Source: Crocinitomicaceae bacterium (GTDB lineage: Bacteria; Bacteroidota; Bacteroidia; Flavobacteriales_D; Crocinitomicaceae). From it: 64,000 bases of DNA. A model generated the notes under the pieces. That model saw only the letters and a program-made list of their open reading frames with translations. It was not told the origin of the DNA and did not search any database. How positions within the stretch are numbered: the stretch's first letter is position 1; each line of letters opens with the position of its first letter. This document shows, in pieces, positions 26,240 through 36,366 of the stretch. Both the position numbers and the translations under genes were made by a program. The stretch covers positions 1,798,001-1,862,000 of the forward strand of contig JADJGJ010000001.1 in NCBI GenBank assembly GCA_016708105.1, in the 5' to 3' direction.

Positions 26240-28894
26240 TTGAAAAACCTGGTCCTAATACTATTTTTATCTGTAGCTCATTGGCTTGCGGCTCAAACCG
26301 TGCAAGTGAGCGGAAGAGTAGTAAATGAAAAAGGTCAAGCTCTTGCCTTGGCAACGGTTAAAATTGATGGCATCAGACAGAGTTGGCAAACAGATGAATC
26401 AGGAAACTTTATCATAGACTTGCCCGTTAATTCAGTTTATACCATTCACATCAGTTTTAGCGGTCACCATAATTACGTACAAGATTTTGCATTGATGAGT
26501 GAGAATTTGAATTTGGGAGATATTCAGTTAGGCACCAGAATTCTAAATCAGGTTGATGTTCAATACACCAAACCACCAGGAGGCTTTGAGGGCTTTCCTC
26601 CTGTGGATATTAAAAGACTGCCAACCACCACCGGAAACTTTGAAGATTTGATCAAAGTTGCAGGTATTGGTGTTTCATCCAATAATGAATTGTCTTCAAA
26701 TTATAATGTGCGTGGAGGGAATTATGATGAAAATGATATTTACGTAAACGGCATTCAGATTTATCGCCCGTTCATTGTGCGCGCAGGACAGCAGGAAGGA
26801 CTTAGTTTTATACATGGAGAATTTGTAGAAAACATTTATTTTTCAGCCGGTGGTTTTGATGCACAGTATGGTGATGTTTTATCATCTGTGCTTGATGTGA
26901 GATATCGTGAACCGCAGTCATTTTCAGGCTCAGTGCAAGTTAGTTTGATGGGGGCTCAATTTCATTTAGAAGATGTTTACAGCGGACGTCGCGGGAATTA
27001 TATCATTGGTGCCCGTTACCGGGCCAATTCATATCTGTTGAATAGTTTACCTACCAAGGGTGATTATAATCCAACTTTTTATGACATGCAGGGAATCACC
27101 AATTATTATACGCATTTTAATGATGAAAATTCGTATGGAAAGTTATATCTGCTAGGTCATTTCTCTTCCAATAATTTTTTATTTGTTCCCAGTTCACGAA
27201 CTACTTCCTGGGGCACGGTGAATGAAGCTTATCAATTGCGCGTATTTTTTGAAGGACAAGAGCAAACCAGTTTTAGAACTTTCACCGTTGCTGCCGGATA
27301 TGAGCAACGATTTAATCAAAATCTGAAAATGAATTTTGGTACTTCGCTTTTTCATTCTGTTGAACAAGAACATTTTGATGTACTGGGTGAATATTGGATT
27401 AATGAATTGGAAACTGACCCCTCAAAAGAAGAATTTGGAGATTCAACCAGCAATGTAGGTGTTGGCGGATTTTTAGATCATGGCAGAAATGACCTCACAG
27501 TTTGGATTGCAAATATTTACTATGACGGCACATTTGATTTAGCTCAAAAAATAATTGAAGAAAAAAAAGCCATTCGTCAAGGTGACATGAATTGGGGAGT
27601 GCGCGCGCAATATGAATATTTCTACGACGTTTTGAGTGAGTGGCATCTGATTGATTCTGCGGGTTATGTTATCCCTGCCGGAGATCCTGAAACCATTGAA
27701 TTAAGTGATGTGATAAAACAAAATAATCTGGTTGAATCGTATCGGTTTTCAGGTCACTATCAATTCACCCAAAATTTTATTCGCAAAAAAGATGTTGCCC
27801 TTAATTTGAAACGCAAACAAGGGAGTGGCAAAGAAAAAACTTTTATCATCTATCAAGATACTTTGCAAGACAGTCCTTCAAAACTTTCTGTTACCTGGGG
27901 TGTGCGAGGTGGTTATCGAACATTTAATGAAGAGTATTGGATTACTCCGCGTTTTACCATTAGTTATTCTCCACGCATGTATTTTATAACTGATGACACT
28001 ACATTGACAAGACGAAATGTGAAATATAGATTGTCTTCAGGCTTATATTATCAACCTCCTCTTTATCGCACCATGCGATATCTTGATGGGACCATTCATC
28101 CGGATGTGGTTTCACAAAAATCATGGCACAATGTGATAGCGGCAGATATTTATTTTCAAATGTGGAATCGCCCATTCAAATTTACTGCTGAGGCTTATTA
28201 CAAATACATGTGGGACGTAGTGCCTTATGAAATTGATAATGTTAGAATACGGTATTATGCTGAAAATAATGCAGTGGCTTATGCTACCGGTTTTGATGCA
28301 AAAGTGAATGGCGAATTTGTAAAAGGTATTGAATCATTTTTCAGAATTGGAATTTTAAAAACTATGGAAGAAATTGAAAATGATGATTATTACATTTATC
28401 TCAATTCTGATGGTGATACCATTTTACCAGGCTACACATTTAATCAAACCGTTGTTGATTCTATTCATCAAGAACCGGGATGGATTCCTCGCCCAACTGA
28501 TCAGTTGGTAACCTTTGGAATATTTTTTCAGGACAAAATGCCAAAATATGAGAATATCAAAGTATCGGCCAATCTTAATTTTGGAACACCTCTACCCTAT
28601 GGTCCTCCATCGTATGAACGATATAAAGATGTGTTGCGCACCAAACCTTATATACGTCTTGATTTAGGATTTATGTACGATTTGGTGAACGCTGATACTA
28701 AATTAAAAAAACCAAATAGCAAATTTCAAAATGCGTTTGAACAATTCACCATTAGTTTAGATGCTTTCAATTTACTTGGTGTAAACAATGTTGTGTCTTA
28801 TCAATGGCTGCAAGATATTGCGGGACGGTATTATTCAATACCAAATTACCTCACCGGACGAAGAATCAATTTGCGCGTGATTCTTGCTTTCTGA
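26240..28894 (+). CDS. TonB-dependent outer-membrane receptor
   Basis: An 884-residue outer-membrane transporter. A signal peptide (ending HWLAAQ) is followed by a carboxypeptidase-regulatory-like domain (residues about 20-105, VSGRVVNEKGQALALATVKIDG), the plug (near 115-225, with the YNVRGGNYDENDIYVNG segment) and a beta-barrel ending in the aromatic-terminated strand INLRVILAF. No SusD partner is adjacent, so the substrate is open. The start is a TTG: an in-frame stop lies at 26186 and no ATG or GTG occurs between, while the signal peptide begins exactly here. The 3' end overlaps convergent miaA by 29 bases. Confidence 0.88.
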   Translation: MKNLVLILFLSVAHWLAAQTVQVSGRVVNEKGQALALATVKIDGIRQSWQTDESGNFIIDLPVNSVYTIHISFSGHHNYVQDFALMSENLNLGDIQLGTRILNQVDVQYTKPPGGFEGFPPVDIKRLPTTTGNFEDLIKVAGIGVSSNNELSSNYNVRGGNYDENDIYVNGIQIYRPFIVRAGQQEGLSFIHGEFVENIYFSAGGFDAQYGDVLSSVLDVRYREPQSFSGSVQVSLMGAQFHLEDVYSGRRGNYIIGARYRANSYLLNSLPTKGDYNPTFYDMQGITNYYTHFNDENSYGKLYLLGHFSSNNFLFVPSSRTTSWGTVNEAYQLRVFFEGQEQTSFRTFTVAAGYEQRFNQNLKMNFGTSLFHSVEQEHFDVLGEYWINELETDPSKEEFGDSTSNVGVGGFLDHGRNDLTVWIANIYYDGTFDLAQKIIEEKKAIRQGDMNWGVRAQYEYFYDVLSEWHLIDSAGYVIPAGDPETIELSDVIKQNNLVESYRFSGHYQFTQNFIRKKDVALNLKRKQGSGKEKTFIIYQDTLQDSPSKLSVTWGVRGGYRTFNEEYWITPRFTISYSPRMYFITDDTTLTRRNVKYRLSSGLYYQPPLYRTMRYLDGTIHPDVVSQKSWHNVIAADIYFQMWNRPFKFTAEAYYKYMWDVVPYEIDNVRIRYYAENNAVAYATGFDAKVNGEFVKGIESFFRIGILKTMEEIENDDYYIYLNSDGDTILPGYTFNQTVVDSIHQEPGWIPRPTDQLVTFGIFFQDKMPKYENIKVSANLNFGTPLPYGPPSYERYKDVLRTKPYIRLDLGFMYDLVNADTKLKKPNSKFQNAFEQFTISLDAFNLLGVNNVVSYQWLQDIAGRYYSIPNYLTGRRINLRVILAF

Positions 28895-29822
28895 AAATTT
28901 CTTTTACTTGAGCAACTTTAGTTTCTAATGGAAGATTGGTATCAATCCAATGAATCACATAACCATCTGCCTCCATTTTTCTGAACCACGTCATTTGTCT
29001 TTTGGCAAATTGATGAATGGCAATATTTAATCCTTCAAACAATTCATTTTTTGTAATGGCGCCTTGCAAGTACATTCCAAGCCATTTGTACTCCAAACCA
29101 TAATACTCCAAGTCATCAAAGCTGATGTGATTTTTGAGAAGATATTCTGCCTCTTCATATAAACCATGATTGAGACGATAAGTTAGTCGGTTAGTAATTT
29201 TTTCTCGCCGCTCTTCACGGGAGATATGTGTGCCAATTATTATCTCATTGAATCCGGGATTTTCAACCGGCTTCCAATCCGGATTCATCTTCAAAAAATT
29301 TCCAATTTCAATAGCCCGAATTTTTCTGTGCCAAGTCTGCACTCCCAACTTAGTCAATATTTCTGCCGGAACTTTTTTCAATTCTTCTTCTATTTTTTCT
29401 GGAGCAAGTTCTTTCATTGATTCATAAAACACAGCATCAGACGGTATGCCTAAAAAAGAATTGCCACGCAAGGCTGTTTCAAGATACAGTCCACTGCCTC
29501 CGCAAAGAATAGGTTGATTTCCGCGTGCCCTGATATCCGCATCAGACTTTAAAAAATCAAGTTGAAATTCTGCTATGTTATAACGGTATCCGGGTTCTTT
29601 TATATCAATGAGGTGATAAGGAATTTTTTTTTCATTCACCGTGTATTCATTCAAATCTTTGCCGGTACCAATATCCATGTATTTATATATTTGGCGAGAA
29701 TCTGCACTGATTATTTCACCGTGCAATTCTGCCGCCACAGCGCAGGCAAGTTGTGTTTTACCTGAAGCAGTTGGTCCAAGCACTACCAGAAGGTCTTTTT
29801 TTATTTCTGCGTTTTTAGTCAT
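28866..29822 (-). CDS. miaA: tRNA dimethylallyltransferase
   Basis: A 318-residue enzyme that adds dimethylallyl to N6 of A37 in tRNAs reading UNN codons. The P-loop GPTASGKT is at 16-23, followed by ISADSRQIYKYMDIGTGK, the conserved substrate-binding segment; the C-terminal half carries GLEYKW and the KRQMTWFRK tRNA-binding motif. Length is normal for the family. It lies nine bases downstream of aroE on the same strand, so the two are probably co-transcribed. Its 3' end overlaps the TonB receptor gene. Confidence 0.95.
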   Translation of the reverse strand: MTKNAEIKKDLLVVLGPTASGKTQLACAVAAELHGEIISADSRQIYKYMDIGTGKDLNEYTVNEKKIPYHLIDIKEPGYRYNIAEFQLDFLKSDADIRARGNQPILCGGSGLYLETALRGNSFLGIPSDAVFYESMKELAPEKIEEELKKVPAEILTKLGVQTWHRKIRAIEIGNFLKMNPDWKPVENPGFNEIIIGTHISREERREKITNRLTYRLNHGLYEEAEYLLKNHISFDDLEYYGLEYKWLGMYLQGAITKNELFEGLNIAIHQFAKRQMTWFRKMEADGYVIHWIDTNLPLETKVAQVKEIFRKQESRAN

Positions 29823-29831
29823 GATACCTTA

Positions 29832-30569
29832 TCAAAACATATCATCATTCCATATCTGCCATGATTTTTCAGCCTGCTGGTGCAGCATTGTCATGCCATT
29901 GATGGTAGTTGCACCAAAAGATTTTGCATTGTGCATGAACGCAGTTTCTTCAGGATTATAAATTAGATCAACTGCTAAATGTTCTGATGTAAAATATTTG
30001 TAGGGTATTTCAGGCGCATTGTCAATATTGGGATACATACCAACCGGGGTAGTTTGAATCATGAGCTTGCAATTTTTCATCATCATTTCATTGATGTCTT
30101 CATAACTGAATTCATTCTCATATTGGGGTGATCTTGAAATTAAAATAAACTCAATACCTAATTCGTTTAACACGATTTGCACCGCCTTTGAAACACCACC
30201 CGTACCAAGTATAATAGCTCTTTGATGCTGTGATTCAAGAAAAGGTTTTAATAATTGCTCAAAGCCAAAACAATCAGTATTGTATCCTTTGGTTTTACCA
30301 TTTTTAATTTTGATACAATTTACAGCACCGGTATTTTTTGCTTTCTCATCTACCTCATTAAGAAATGGAATTACGGCAGATTTGTAAGGAATAGTAACAT
30401 TGAGGCCTGTTAGATTATTTTGAGTAAAAACATTTTTTATTTCAGCTATTTCATCTAATTCAAAATTTAGATAACTGGCATCAACACCAAGATTTTTGAA
30501 TTTTTCTTCAAAGTATTTTTTTGAGAAGGAATGCCCCAATTTTTTTCCGATGAGACCAAATATTTTCAT
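29832..30569 (-). CDS. aroE: Shikimate dehydrogenase
   Basis: A 245-residue NADP-dependent enzyme reducing 3-dehydroshikimate to shikimate in aromatic amino acid synthesis. Family hallmarks are GKKLGHSFSKKYF at the N-terminus, NVTIPYK with the catalytic Lys, GAVNCIK, NTDCFGF and the nucleotide loop LGTGGVSKAV. The start MKIFGLIG is chosen over a frame reaching 30623, because the extra residues overlap the terminator of the upstream ilvE gene and do not resemble AroE. Some read-through from ilvE may be needed since I see no clear promoter in the gap. Confidence 0.93.
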   Translation of the reverse strand: MKIFGLIGKKLGHSFSKKYFEEKFKNLGVDASYLNFELDEIAEIKNVFTQNNLTGLNVTIPYKSAVIPFLNEVDEKAKNTGAVNCIKIKNGKTKGYNTDCFGFEQLLKPFLESQHQRAIILGTGGVSKAVQIVLNELGIEFILISRSPQYENEFSYEDINEMMMKNCKLMIQTTPVGMYPNIDNAPEIPYKYFTSEHLAVDLIYNPEETAFMHNAKSFGATTINGMTMLHQQAEKSWQIWNDDMF

Positions 30570-30581
30570 CTTAACGCATGT

Positions 30582-30620
30582 ATAAAAAAAAAAAGGGGAT
30601 CTGCGGTGTACAAATCCCCT
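30582..30620 (-). terminator. ilvE intrinsic terminator
   Basis: On the minus strand AGGGGAT (30620-30614) pairs with ATCCCCT (30600-30594) and is followed by a tract of more than ten T. It sits between the ilvE stop and the aroE start. Confidence 0.8.
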
Positions 30621-30641
30621 CATGATAATTCAGTTTCTCAA

Positions 30642-31712
30642 TTAGATTTTCATCAGCCAGCCAAATTTATCTTCTACTTTTCCGGCTTTGTAATCAGCTA
30701 TATACTGTGATATTTTATTAGAAAACGTTCTTGATTCAATAGAAGGCAAAGCATATTCTTTATCTTGATAACCAATGGCAGATATTGGTGCAATAGTAGC
30801 CGCAGTACCAATTCCAAAGGCATCTTGCAATTTGCCTTTTTCAATAGCCTCTATAATTTCTGCAACACTCACTTTGCGTTCTTCAACTTTAACCCCCCAA
30901 TCTTTTGCCACTTCAATCACACTGCGTTTGGTAATTCCTTTTAAAATAGTATCACTTTCTTCAGAAGGAGTTACAAGTACATCATTCAACATAAAAGCAA
31001 CATTCATGGTGCCTGACTCTTCAATGAAAGAATGTGTTTTAGCATCAGTCCATAACAATTGACGGTAACCTTTATCTTGTCCTAATTTTGCGGGATATAA
31101 TGAAGCGCCATAATTACCTGCAGCTTTCACACGACCTACTCCGCCTTCAGCAGCACGGGTGTAGTATGTTTCAATACGCACTTTCACCGGCTCAGAGTAA
31201 TATGCTCCTACCGGACAATTGATGATCATGAATTTATATTTTTCAGATGGTCTGATACCAACATAGTCATCCGTTGCAAATAAAAAAGGGCGAATGTATA
31301 ATGAAGTGCCAGGTTTATCAGGCACCCATGCGCGATCAAGATCAATCAAGGTTTTAATACCTTCAAGAAAAATTTCTTCAGAAACCGGAGCCATACACAT
31401 GCGTTCAGCAGATTCTTTGAATCGCTTAGCATTCATGTCCGGTCTGAATACCAGCACTTCTCCTTTTTCATTTTTCTGCGCTTTCAGTCCTTCAAAAATA
31501 GACTGTCCATAATGTAAGGCAGAAGTTGCGGGGTGAATTTCAATATTACCGAAAGGTACAATTTGAGGTTCTCCCCATTTGCCATCAGAATAATCCATCA
31601 CAAACATGTGATCAGCAAAATATTTTCCAAATGGCAGGTTATTAAAATCTATAGTCTGAATACGAGACGCCGGAGTTTTTGTAACCTTGATGTTTACAGT
31701 GCTTGTAGCCAT
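30642..31712 (-). CDS. ilvE: Branched-chain amino acid aminotransferase
   Basis: A 356-residue PLP enzyme catalysing the last transamination for Leu, Ile and Val, and the first step in their degradation. It belongs to the longer, eukaryote-like group II BCATs: the PLP Lys is Lys196 in VKAAGNYGAS, with YIRPFLFAT and the FGIGTAATIAPI phosphate loop. A TATATTCG near-match to the -7 box lies at 31738-31731. A strong terminator follows the gene. No other ilv/leu genes are in the window. Confidence 0.93.
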   Translation of the reverse strand: MATSTVNIKVTKTPASRIQTIDFNNLPFGKYFADHMFVMDYSDGKWGEPQIVPFGNIEIHPATSALHYGQSIFEGLKAQKNEKGEVLVFRPDMNAKRFKESAERMCMAPVSEEIFLEGIKTLIDLDRAWVPDKPGTSLYIRPFLFATDDYVGIRPSEKYKFMIINCPVGAYYSEPVKVRIETYYTRAAEGGVGRVKAAGNYGASLYPAKLGQDKGYRQLLWTDAKTHSFIEESGTMNVAFMLNDVLVTPSEESDTILKGITKRSVIEVAKDWGVKVEERKVSVAEIIEAIEKGKLQDAFGIGTAATIAPISAIGYQDKEYALPSIESRTFSNKISQYIADYKAGKVEDKFGWLMKI

Positions 31713-31865
31713 AGTATTGTTTGTTCTTTGCGAATATAAGGAATATAATTCCGAAAAAAACTGTGAAAACTTATTTCTCTCAAAAAAAAATGAATCCCCA
31801 TTCTTAATTAATTTAGCAAATCTGGCTCAATTAAATTACAGTCACCAAATTAAGTTTCAAACAAA

Positions 31866-33771
31866 TTGAAAAATCCTGTTGATATATTATCTGCCTATTG
31901 GGGGTACACCGCTTTCAGAGAGAAACAGGAAGAGATTATTCAGGCCGTTTTGAATGGGCAAGATACCTTAGCGCTTTTGCCCACCGGTGGTGGGAAATCA
32001 GTTTGTTATCAAATACCTGCATTAATAAAACCGGGTGTATGCATTGTCATTTCACCACTCATTGCATTAATGCATGATCAGGTTGACAATCTAAAAAAAG
32101 AGGCATCAAGGCCATGGCAATCACTTCGGGCTTGACAAAAAACAGTTAGATACTGCTTTTGATAATGTAATATATGGTGACTATAAATTACTGTATGTTT
32201 CGCCTGAACGCCTAAAAACAGAATTGTTCATTGCCCGATTTAAGAAAATGAATGTAAACCTCATTGCTGTTGATGAAGCTCATTGCATTTCTCAATGGGG
32301 ATATGATTTCAGACCTCCTTATCTTGAAATATCAGCCATACGAAAAATAAAACCGCAGGTACCTGTTCTTGCTCTTACTGCAACAGCCACACCTCAAGTG
32401 GTTGATGACATTCAGGATAAACTAGAGTTCAAAGCAAAGCATGTCATTCAGAAATCATTCTACAGATCAAATTTGATTTATTCAACCATTTTAACGGTCA
32501 ATAAAAAAAACAGAATTGAAGAGTTTTTACATCAGCATACAGGGTGCGGAATAATTTATTGCAGCACGCGTAAAGCGGTTAAAGAACTTGCCGTGCATTT
32601 GATGCATAAAAACTTTAGTGTAGATTTTTATCATGCAGGCTTAGACCATGCTACACGAAGACAAAAACAAGATGATTGGGTGACAGAAAAAACACGAATA
32701 ATTATTTCAACCAACGCGTTTGGAATGGGCATTGACAAATCAAACGTGCGCTTTGTTTTACATTATGACATTCCTGAAACAATTGAAGCATATTTTCAAG
32801 AAGCAGGCAGAGCGGGCAGAGATGAAAAACCGGCTGAAGCAGTTCTGTTTTTTGAGGAAGTAGATATTCATCAACTTATTGAAAAAGTAAACACAAAATT
32901 TCCTCCGCTTGAACGCATCAAACAAATTTATAATGCACTGGGGAATCATCTTCAAATTGCCTTCGGTGCAGGAAAAAACACAAAATATCCTATTGAAATT
33001 AATGATTTTTGTAATAAGTATGATCTGCAATTAATGGAGACTTATAATGCGTTTAAATTTCTTGAACTTGCAGGATATCTTGAATTTTCAGAAGGTATTT
33101 ATGTTCCTCCAAAATTAAAACTCACCGCACCACAGTTAGATGTTTACAAAGAGCAAATTAAAGATGAAAAAATTAATCGCGTTGTTCAGTTTTTATTGCG
33201 CTCACACATTGGCATCTTTGATGATTATTTAAATATCAACGAATATATCATTGCTCAAAAAACCGGTTTAACAAAAGCAGAAGTGATTGAAAAACTTAAT
33301 TATTTGACCAAACTTGAACTGGCTGATTATGCCCCGCAGAGTTCAGAACCTCATGTTACTTTCATCACAGAAAGAGTGCCGGATACTCACCTTGCTATTT
33401 CACCTACTTTTTATCATCACCGAAAAGAACTTGCTTTTGAAAAAATGAAAGCTGTAGTGCATTATCTGCAGACAAGCACTTGTCGTTCTGTTGAATTATT
33501 GAATTATTTTGGTGATGTGAATTCGCTGCCTTGCGGGCAATGTTCAGCTTGTCTTGCAGAAAATCAAGATGTAAAAACAGAAAATCTTTCAAACCAAATT
33601 CTGCTATATCTTGAACAAGCGCCGCATAAGATGGAATATCAAACAACAGAAATACTCAATAATTTTTCACGTGTTTCAAGAGAAGATGTATTGCAGTCAC
33701 TGCGTTGGCTTGCTGATCATAAAAAAATCAGAATGGCAGACACCGGAAAAGAATTTATCCGATTAAAATAA
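31866..33771 (+). pseudogene. recQ: RecQ ATP-dependent DNA helicase, two frameshifts
   Basis: The reading frame of a 3'-5' DNA repair helicase is broken twice within 45 bases. Frame one (TTG start at 31866, motif [23 protein letters not shown]) ends at 32135. [12 protein letters not shown] is read one base back after the seven-A run 32093-32099, and KQLDTAFDNV another base back after the six-A run 32137-32142, continuing to 33771. Adding one A to each run restores an intact RecQ of about 635 residues with VDEAHCISQW, FGMGIDKSNVR, QEAGRAGRDE and the four zinc Cys of the RQC domain. Either a sequencing error at homopolymers or a true double mutation. Confidence 0.85.
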
Positions 33772-33773
33772 GA

Positions 33774-34145
33774 TTAAAAATTATCAGGATAAATTGTAAA
33801 AGTGCAAACCTGAATTCGCGGATCATCACCAGAAATATCAGAACTCCAATTGTACTCATGACTGGTACTTTTTTCACAGACTGAATCTTTACTGTTCTCA
33901 ATATACAGTGTGTCCCCCATCCAAGCGCACATTTCATTGGTGTTTTTTTTGTCAAGAATTTCGTACGTGTAGATGAGCGTTTTTTGAGAAGGGGCAACAA
34001 TAAAAATGGTGTCCTCAAAATCAGGATTGAAAACAAATACCGTGTCAGACGTGGCGTTGGCGATCCAGCGTTCATGTTTTAAATATTTTCTGCATGAAAC
34101 GGTTATAACCAAAATCACACCTATTAAAACAGAGCGCAATGCCAT
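33774..34145 (-). CDS. Small hypothetical lipoprotein
   Basis: A 123-residue envelope lipoprotein with a short signal ending in a lipobox (VITVSC, Cys18). The mature part contains three further cysteines and aromatic-rich beta-like segments; I do not recognise a family. Its ATG follows the pepD stop by one base, so the two are almost certainly co-transcribed and probably co-translated. It ends two bases from the convergent recQ stop. Confidence 0.65.
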   Translation of the reverse strand: MALRSVLIGVILVITVSCRKYLKHERWIANATSDTVFVFNPDFEDTIFIVAPSQKTLIYTYEILDKKNTNEMCAWMGDTLYIENSKDSVCEKSTSHEYNWSSDISGDDPRIQVCTFTIYPDNF

Positions 34146-34146
34146 A

Positions 34147-35607
34147 TTAATTCGCTGACGGAATATTGTTCAGTACTTCAAGTAAAAAGTTCCAGAATTT
34201 TTGTACTGATTGAATATGGACTTTTTCATCCGGAGAGTGTGGGTTACGAATAGTAGGACCAAAAGAAATCATATCACAACCAGGCAAATGTTCACCTAAA
34301 ATTCCACACTCCAAACCGGCATGACAAGCTTTTACTTTTGGCTGATCTTTGAATAAACTCACATACTGTTTCTCCATTACTTTTAAAATGCGAGAATCAG
34401 GATCAGGAGCCCAACCGGGGTATGATCCATCTTGCACTACCCGCGCGCCTATAAGTTCATACGTGAGGCGTATTGCGTTTGCTATATCTTCTTTACCAGA
34501 TTCAACCATACTGCGCTGAAGTGATTGGGTCGTAAATTCTCCATCTTTAAATGTCACTTTTGCAAGCGATGACGAAGTTTCAACCAAGCCCGGAATAGTT
34601 TCACTCATTTTCCAAACCGCATTCGGTGTTGTGTAGATTGCACGCAAAGCTTTATCCTGATCTGCTTTTGAAATCATTTTTGAAACATTCATTTTTGTTT
34701 CAGCCGCTTCAAATTTAAAATCAGGTTCAGTAAAGCGATATTCTCCTTTTATAATCTCAGCGTATTTATTTAATTGCTTTAAAACGATATCTGCTTTTGC
34801 ACTATCAACAACCAGTACGCCATGGCTTTCACGCGGAATTGCATTGCGCAAGCTGCCGCCGGTAAGTTCTGCAATTCTTAAATCCGCAATTTGAGAAGCA
34901 GCATAAATTAAGCGATTCATCAGTAAATTAGCATTTCCTCTACCAAGATTAATATCCATACCTGAGTGACCACCTTTTAGTCCTGTTAATGCTAAGGCAA
35001 TAGCTTTGAAATTAGCCGGAACATTTTCTTGCTGATAGGTATAAAAAGTATTCGTATCAATTCCACCGGCACAACCAACTGAAAATTCATCATCATCTTC
35101 GGTATCCAAATTCAATAAAATTTTACCGCTTAGCAGAGAGCCGTCCAATTCTTTTGCTCCGGTCATACCTGTCTCTTCATCAATGGTAAACAAAGCTTCA
35201 ATAGCGGGATGTGAAATATCTTTACTTGCTAAAACAGCCATGGTAGCGGCTACTCCCATTCCGTTGTCTGCACCAAGGGTTGTACCTTTTGCTTTTACCC
35301 ATTCACCATCAATGTATGATTGAATTCCCTGCGTTGAAAAATCAAACTCAGTAGCTGAATTTTTTTGATGAACCATGTCAATATGCGATTGGAGAATCAC
35401 AGTTGGCTTAGCTTCAAAACCTTTTGACGCTGCTTTTTTTATAATGACATTTCCAATCTTATCAACCTGTGTATCTAAGCCAAGAGACTTACCAAAATTC
35501 ACCATAAATTCACGCACGCGTTCTTCCTTCTTTGACGGACGAGGCACTGCATTTAAATCTTCAAAATAATTCCACACTGCTTTGGGTTCAAGATTTCTTA
35601 CACTCAT
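34147..35607 (-). CDS. pepD: Cytosolic non-specific dipeptidase (aminoacyl-histidine dipeptidase)
   Basis: A 486-residue M20C-family di-zinc dipeptidase that hydrolyses a broad range of dipeptides. Metal and catalytic motifs are visible in order: QSHIDMVHQK, TLGADNGMGV, TIDEETGMTGAKEL (catalytic Glu pair), LNLDTEDD and, at the C-terminus, CHAGLECG plus the GPTIRNPHSPDE His ligand segment. Length and order match E. coli PepD (about 485). No signal peptide. It forms a tight pair with the downstream lipoprotein gene. Confidence 0.93.
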   Translation of the reverse strand: MSVRNLEPKAVWNYFEDLNAVPRPSKKEERVREFMVNFGKSLGLDTQVDKIGNVIIKKAASKGFEAKPTVILQSHIDMVHQKNSATEFDFSTQGIQSYIDGEWVKAKGTTLGADNGMGVAATMAVLASKDISHPAIEALFTIDEETGMTGAKELDGSLLSGKILLNLDTEDDDEFSVGCAGGIDTNTFYTYQQENVPANFKAIALALTGLKGGHSGMDINLGRGNANLLMNRLIYAASQIADLRIAELTGGSLRNAIPRESHGVLVVDSAKADIVLKQLNKYAEIIKGEYRFTEPDFKFEAAETKMNVSKMISKADQDKALRAIYTTPNAVWKMSETIPGLVETSSSLAKVTFKDGEFTTQSLQRSMVESGKEDIANAIRLTYELIGARVVQDGSYPGWAPDPDSRILKVMEKQYVSLFKDQPKVKACHAGLECGILGEHLPGCDMISFGPTIRNPHSPDEKVHIQSVQKFWNFLLEVLNNIPSAN

Positions 35608-35698
35608 GATAATTGATTTTTGTGCTAAATTAATTGTTTTGAATTTCTTGTGATATATTTTTTTTTGAACTTCTGGTTATTGCTGATCAATAGGTGCT

Positions 35699-35731
35699 TA
35701 AAAAAAAAGCCACCCTAAGGCAGCTTTTTAC
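35699..35731 (-). terminator. Putative intrinsic terminator
   Basis: An imperfect hairpin (AAAAAGC pairing with GCTTTTT, extended by CC/GG around a TAA loop) with flanking A and T tracts lies just after the stop of the lipocalin-like gene on the minus strand. Internal CA/CA mismatches make it weaker than the other terminators here. Confidence 0.55.
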
Positions 35732-35753
35732 ATCTTGTTTATTCAACAAACTA

Positions 35754-36203
35754 TTAATGAGCTTTAAGTCTGAATTGGTGTGAAACACCGTCAGCTAGAA
35801 ATGTGTACCACAAATCAGTTTCAGTAAGTTGATTGATTGTGTATTCAGCAATTGTAACCGTCAGGTGATCATCAGATAACTCAAATACACCGGCATTTGT
35901 AAGGATTACTTTTGAGTTTTCTTCAGCTAATGCCCAAGTACCTTCAACCTCAAGCGTATTTCCATCTGAGTCTTTACTGGTTCGTGTATAAATTCCGTTG
36001 GTTTGATATACTTCAATGTAATCAGAAGCAATCATAGAACCGGTTAGGTTATTTCCGTTTACGTAATATGCATCTAAATGCCATGTACGGGTGAGATTGT
36101 CTTCGGCTTTATTCACTTTACCTCCGTCAACATATTTTTCGCATCCTGCGAATAAAAGGCTGGCGCCAATAACTAATCCTGCAAATAATTTTACTGTTTT
36201 CAT
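35754..36203 (-). CDS. Lipocalin-like lipoprotein
   Basis: A 149-residue lipoprotein: the signal peptide ends in the lipobox LFAGC (Cys21). The mature sequence has the pattern of Bacteroidota lipocalin-like domain proteins: an opening RTWHLDAYYVNG, a central G-x-W (VEGTWALAEENSKVILT) and short alternating beta strands to the end, predicting one eight-stranded barrel that could hold a small hydrophobic ligand. The ligand is unknown. It stands alone with 160 bases of gene-free DNA upstream and a terminator downstream. Confidence 0.7.
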   Translation of the reverse strand: MKTVKLFAGLVIGASLLFAGCEKYVDGGKVNKAEDNLTRTWHLDAYYVNGNNLTGSMIASDYIEVYQTNGIYTRTSKDSDGNTLEVEGTWALAEENSKVILTNAGVFELSDDHLTVTIAEYTINQLTETDLWYTFLADGVSHQFRLKAH

Positions 36204-36366
36204 TTTGTTGTTGTTTTAGTGGTTTTTTACCGGATAAAAATCTTCAGTTTGTTACTGAACGAATATTATCAGCTAAAATTGTTTTGCTTTATAATACGGC
36301 AAAATTGCACAAAGAGTTTGAATAATCCAATTAAGCGTGTTTTATCCAACGAATTTCAACCGTCTG

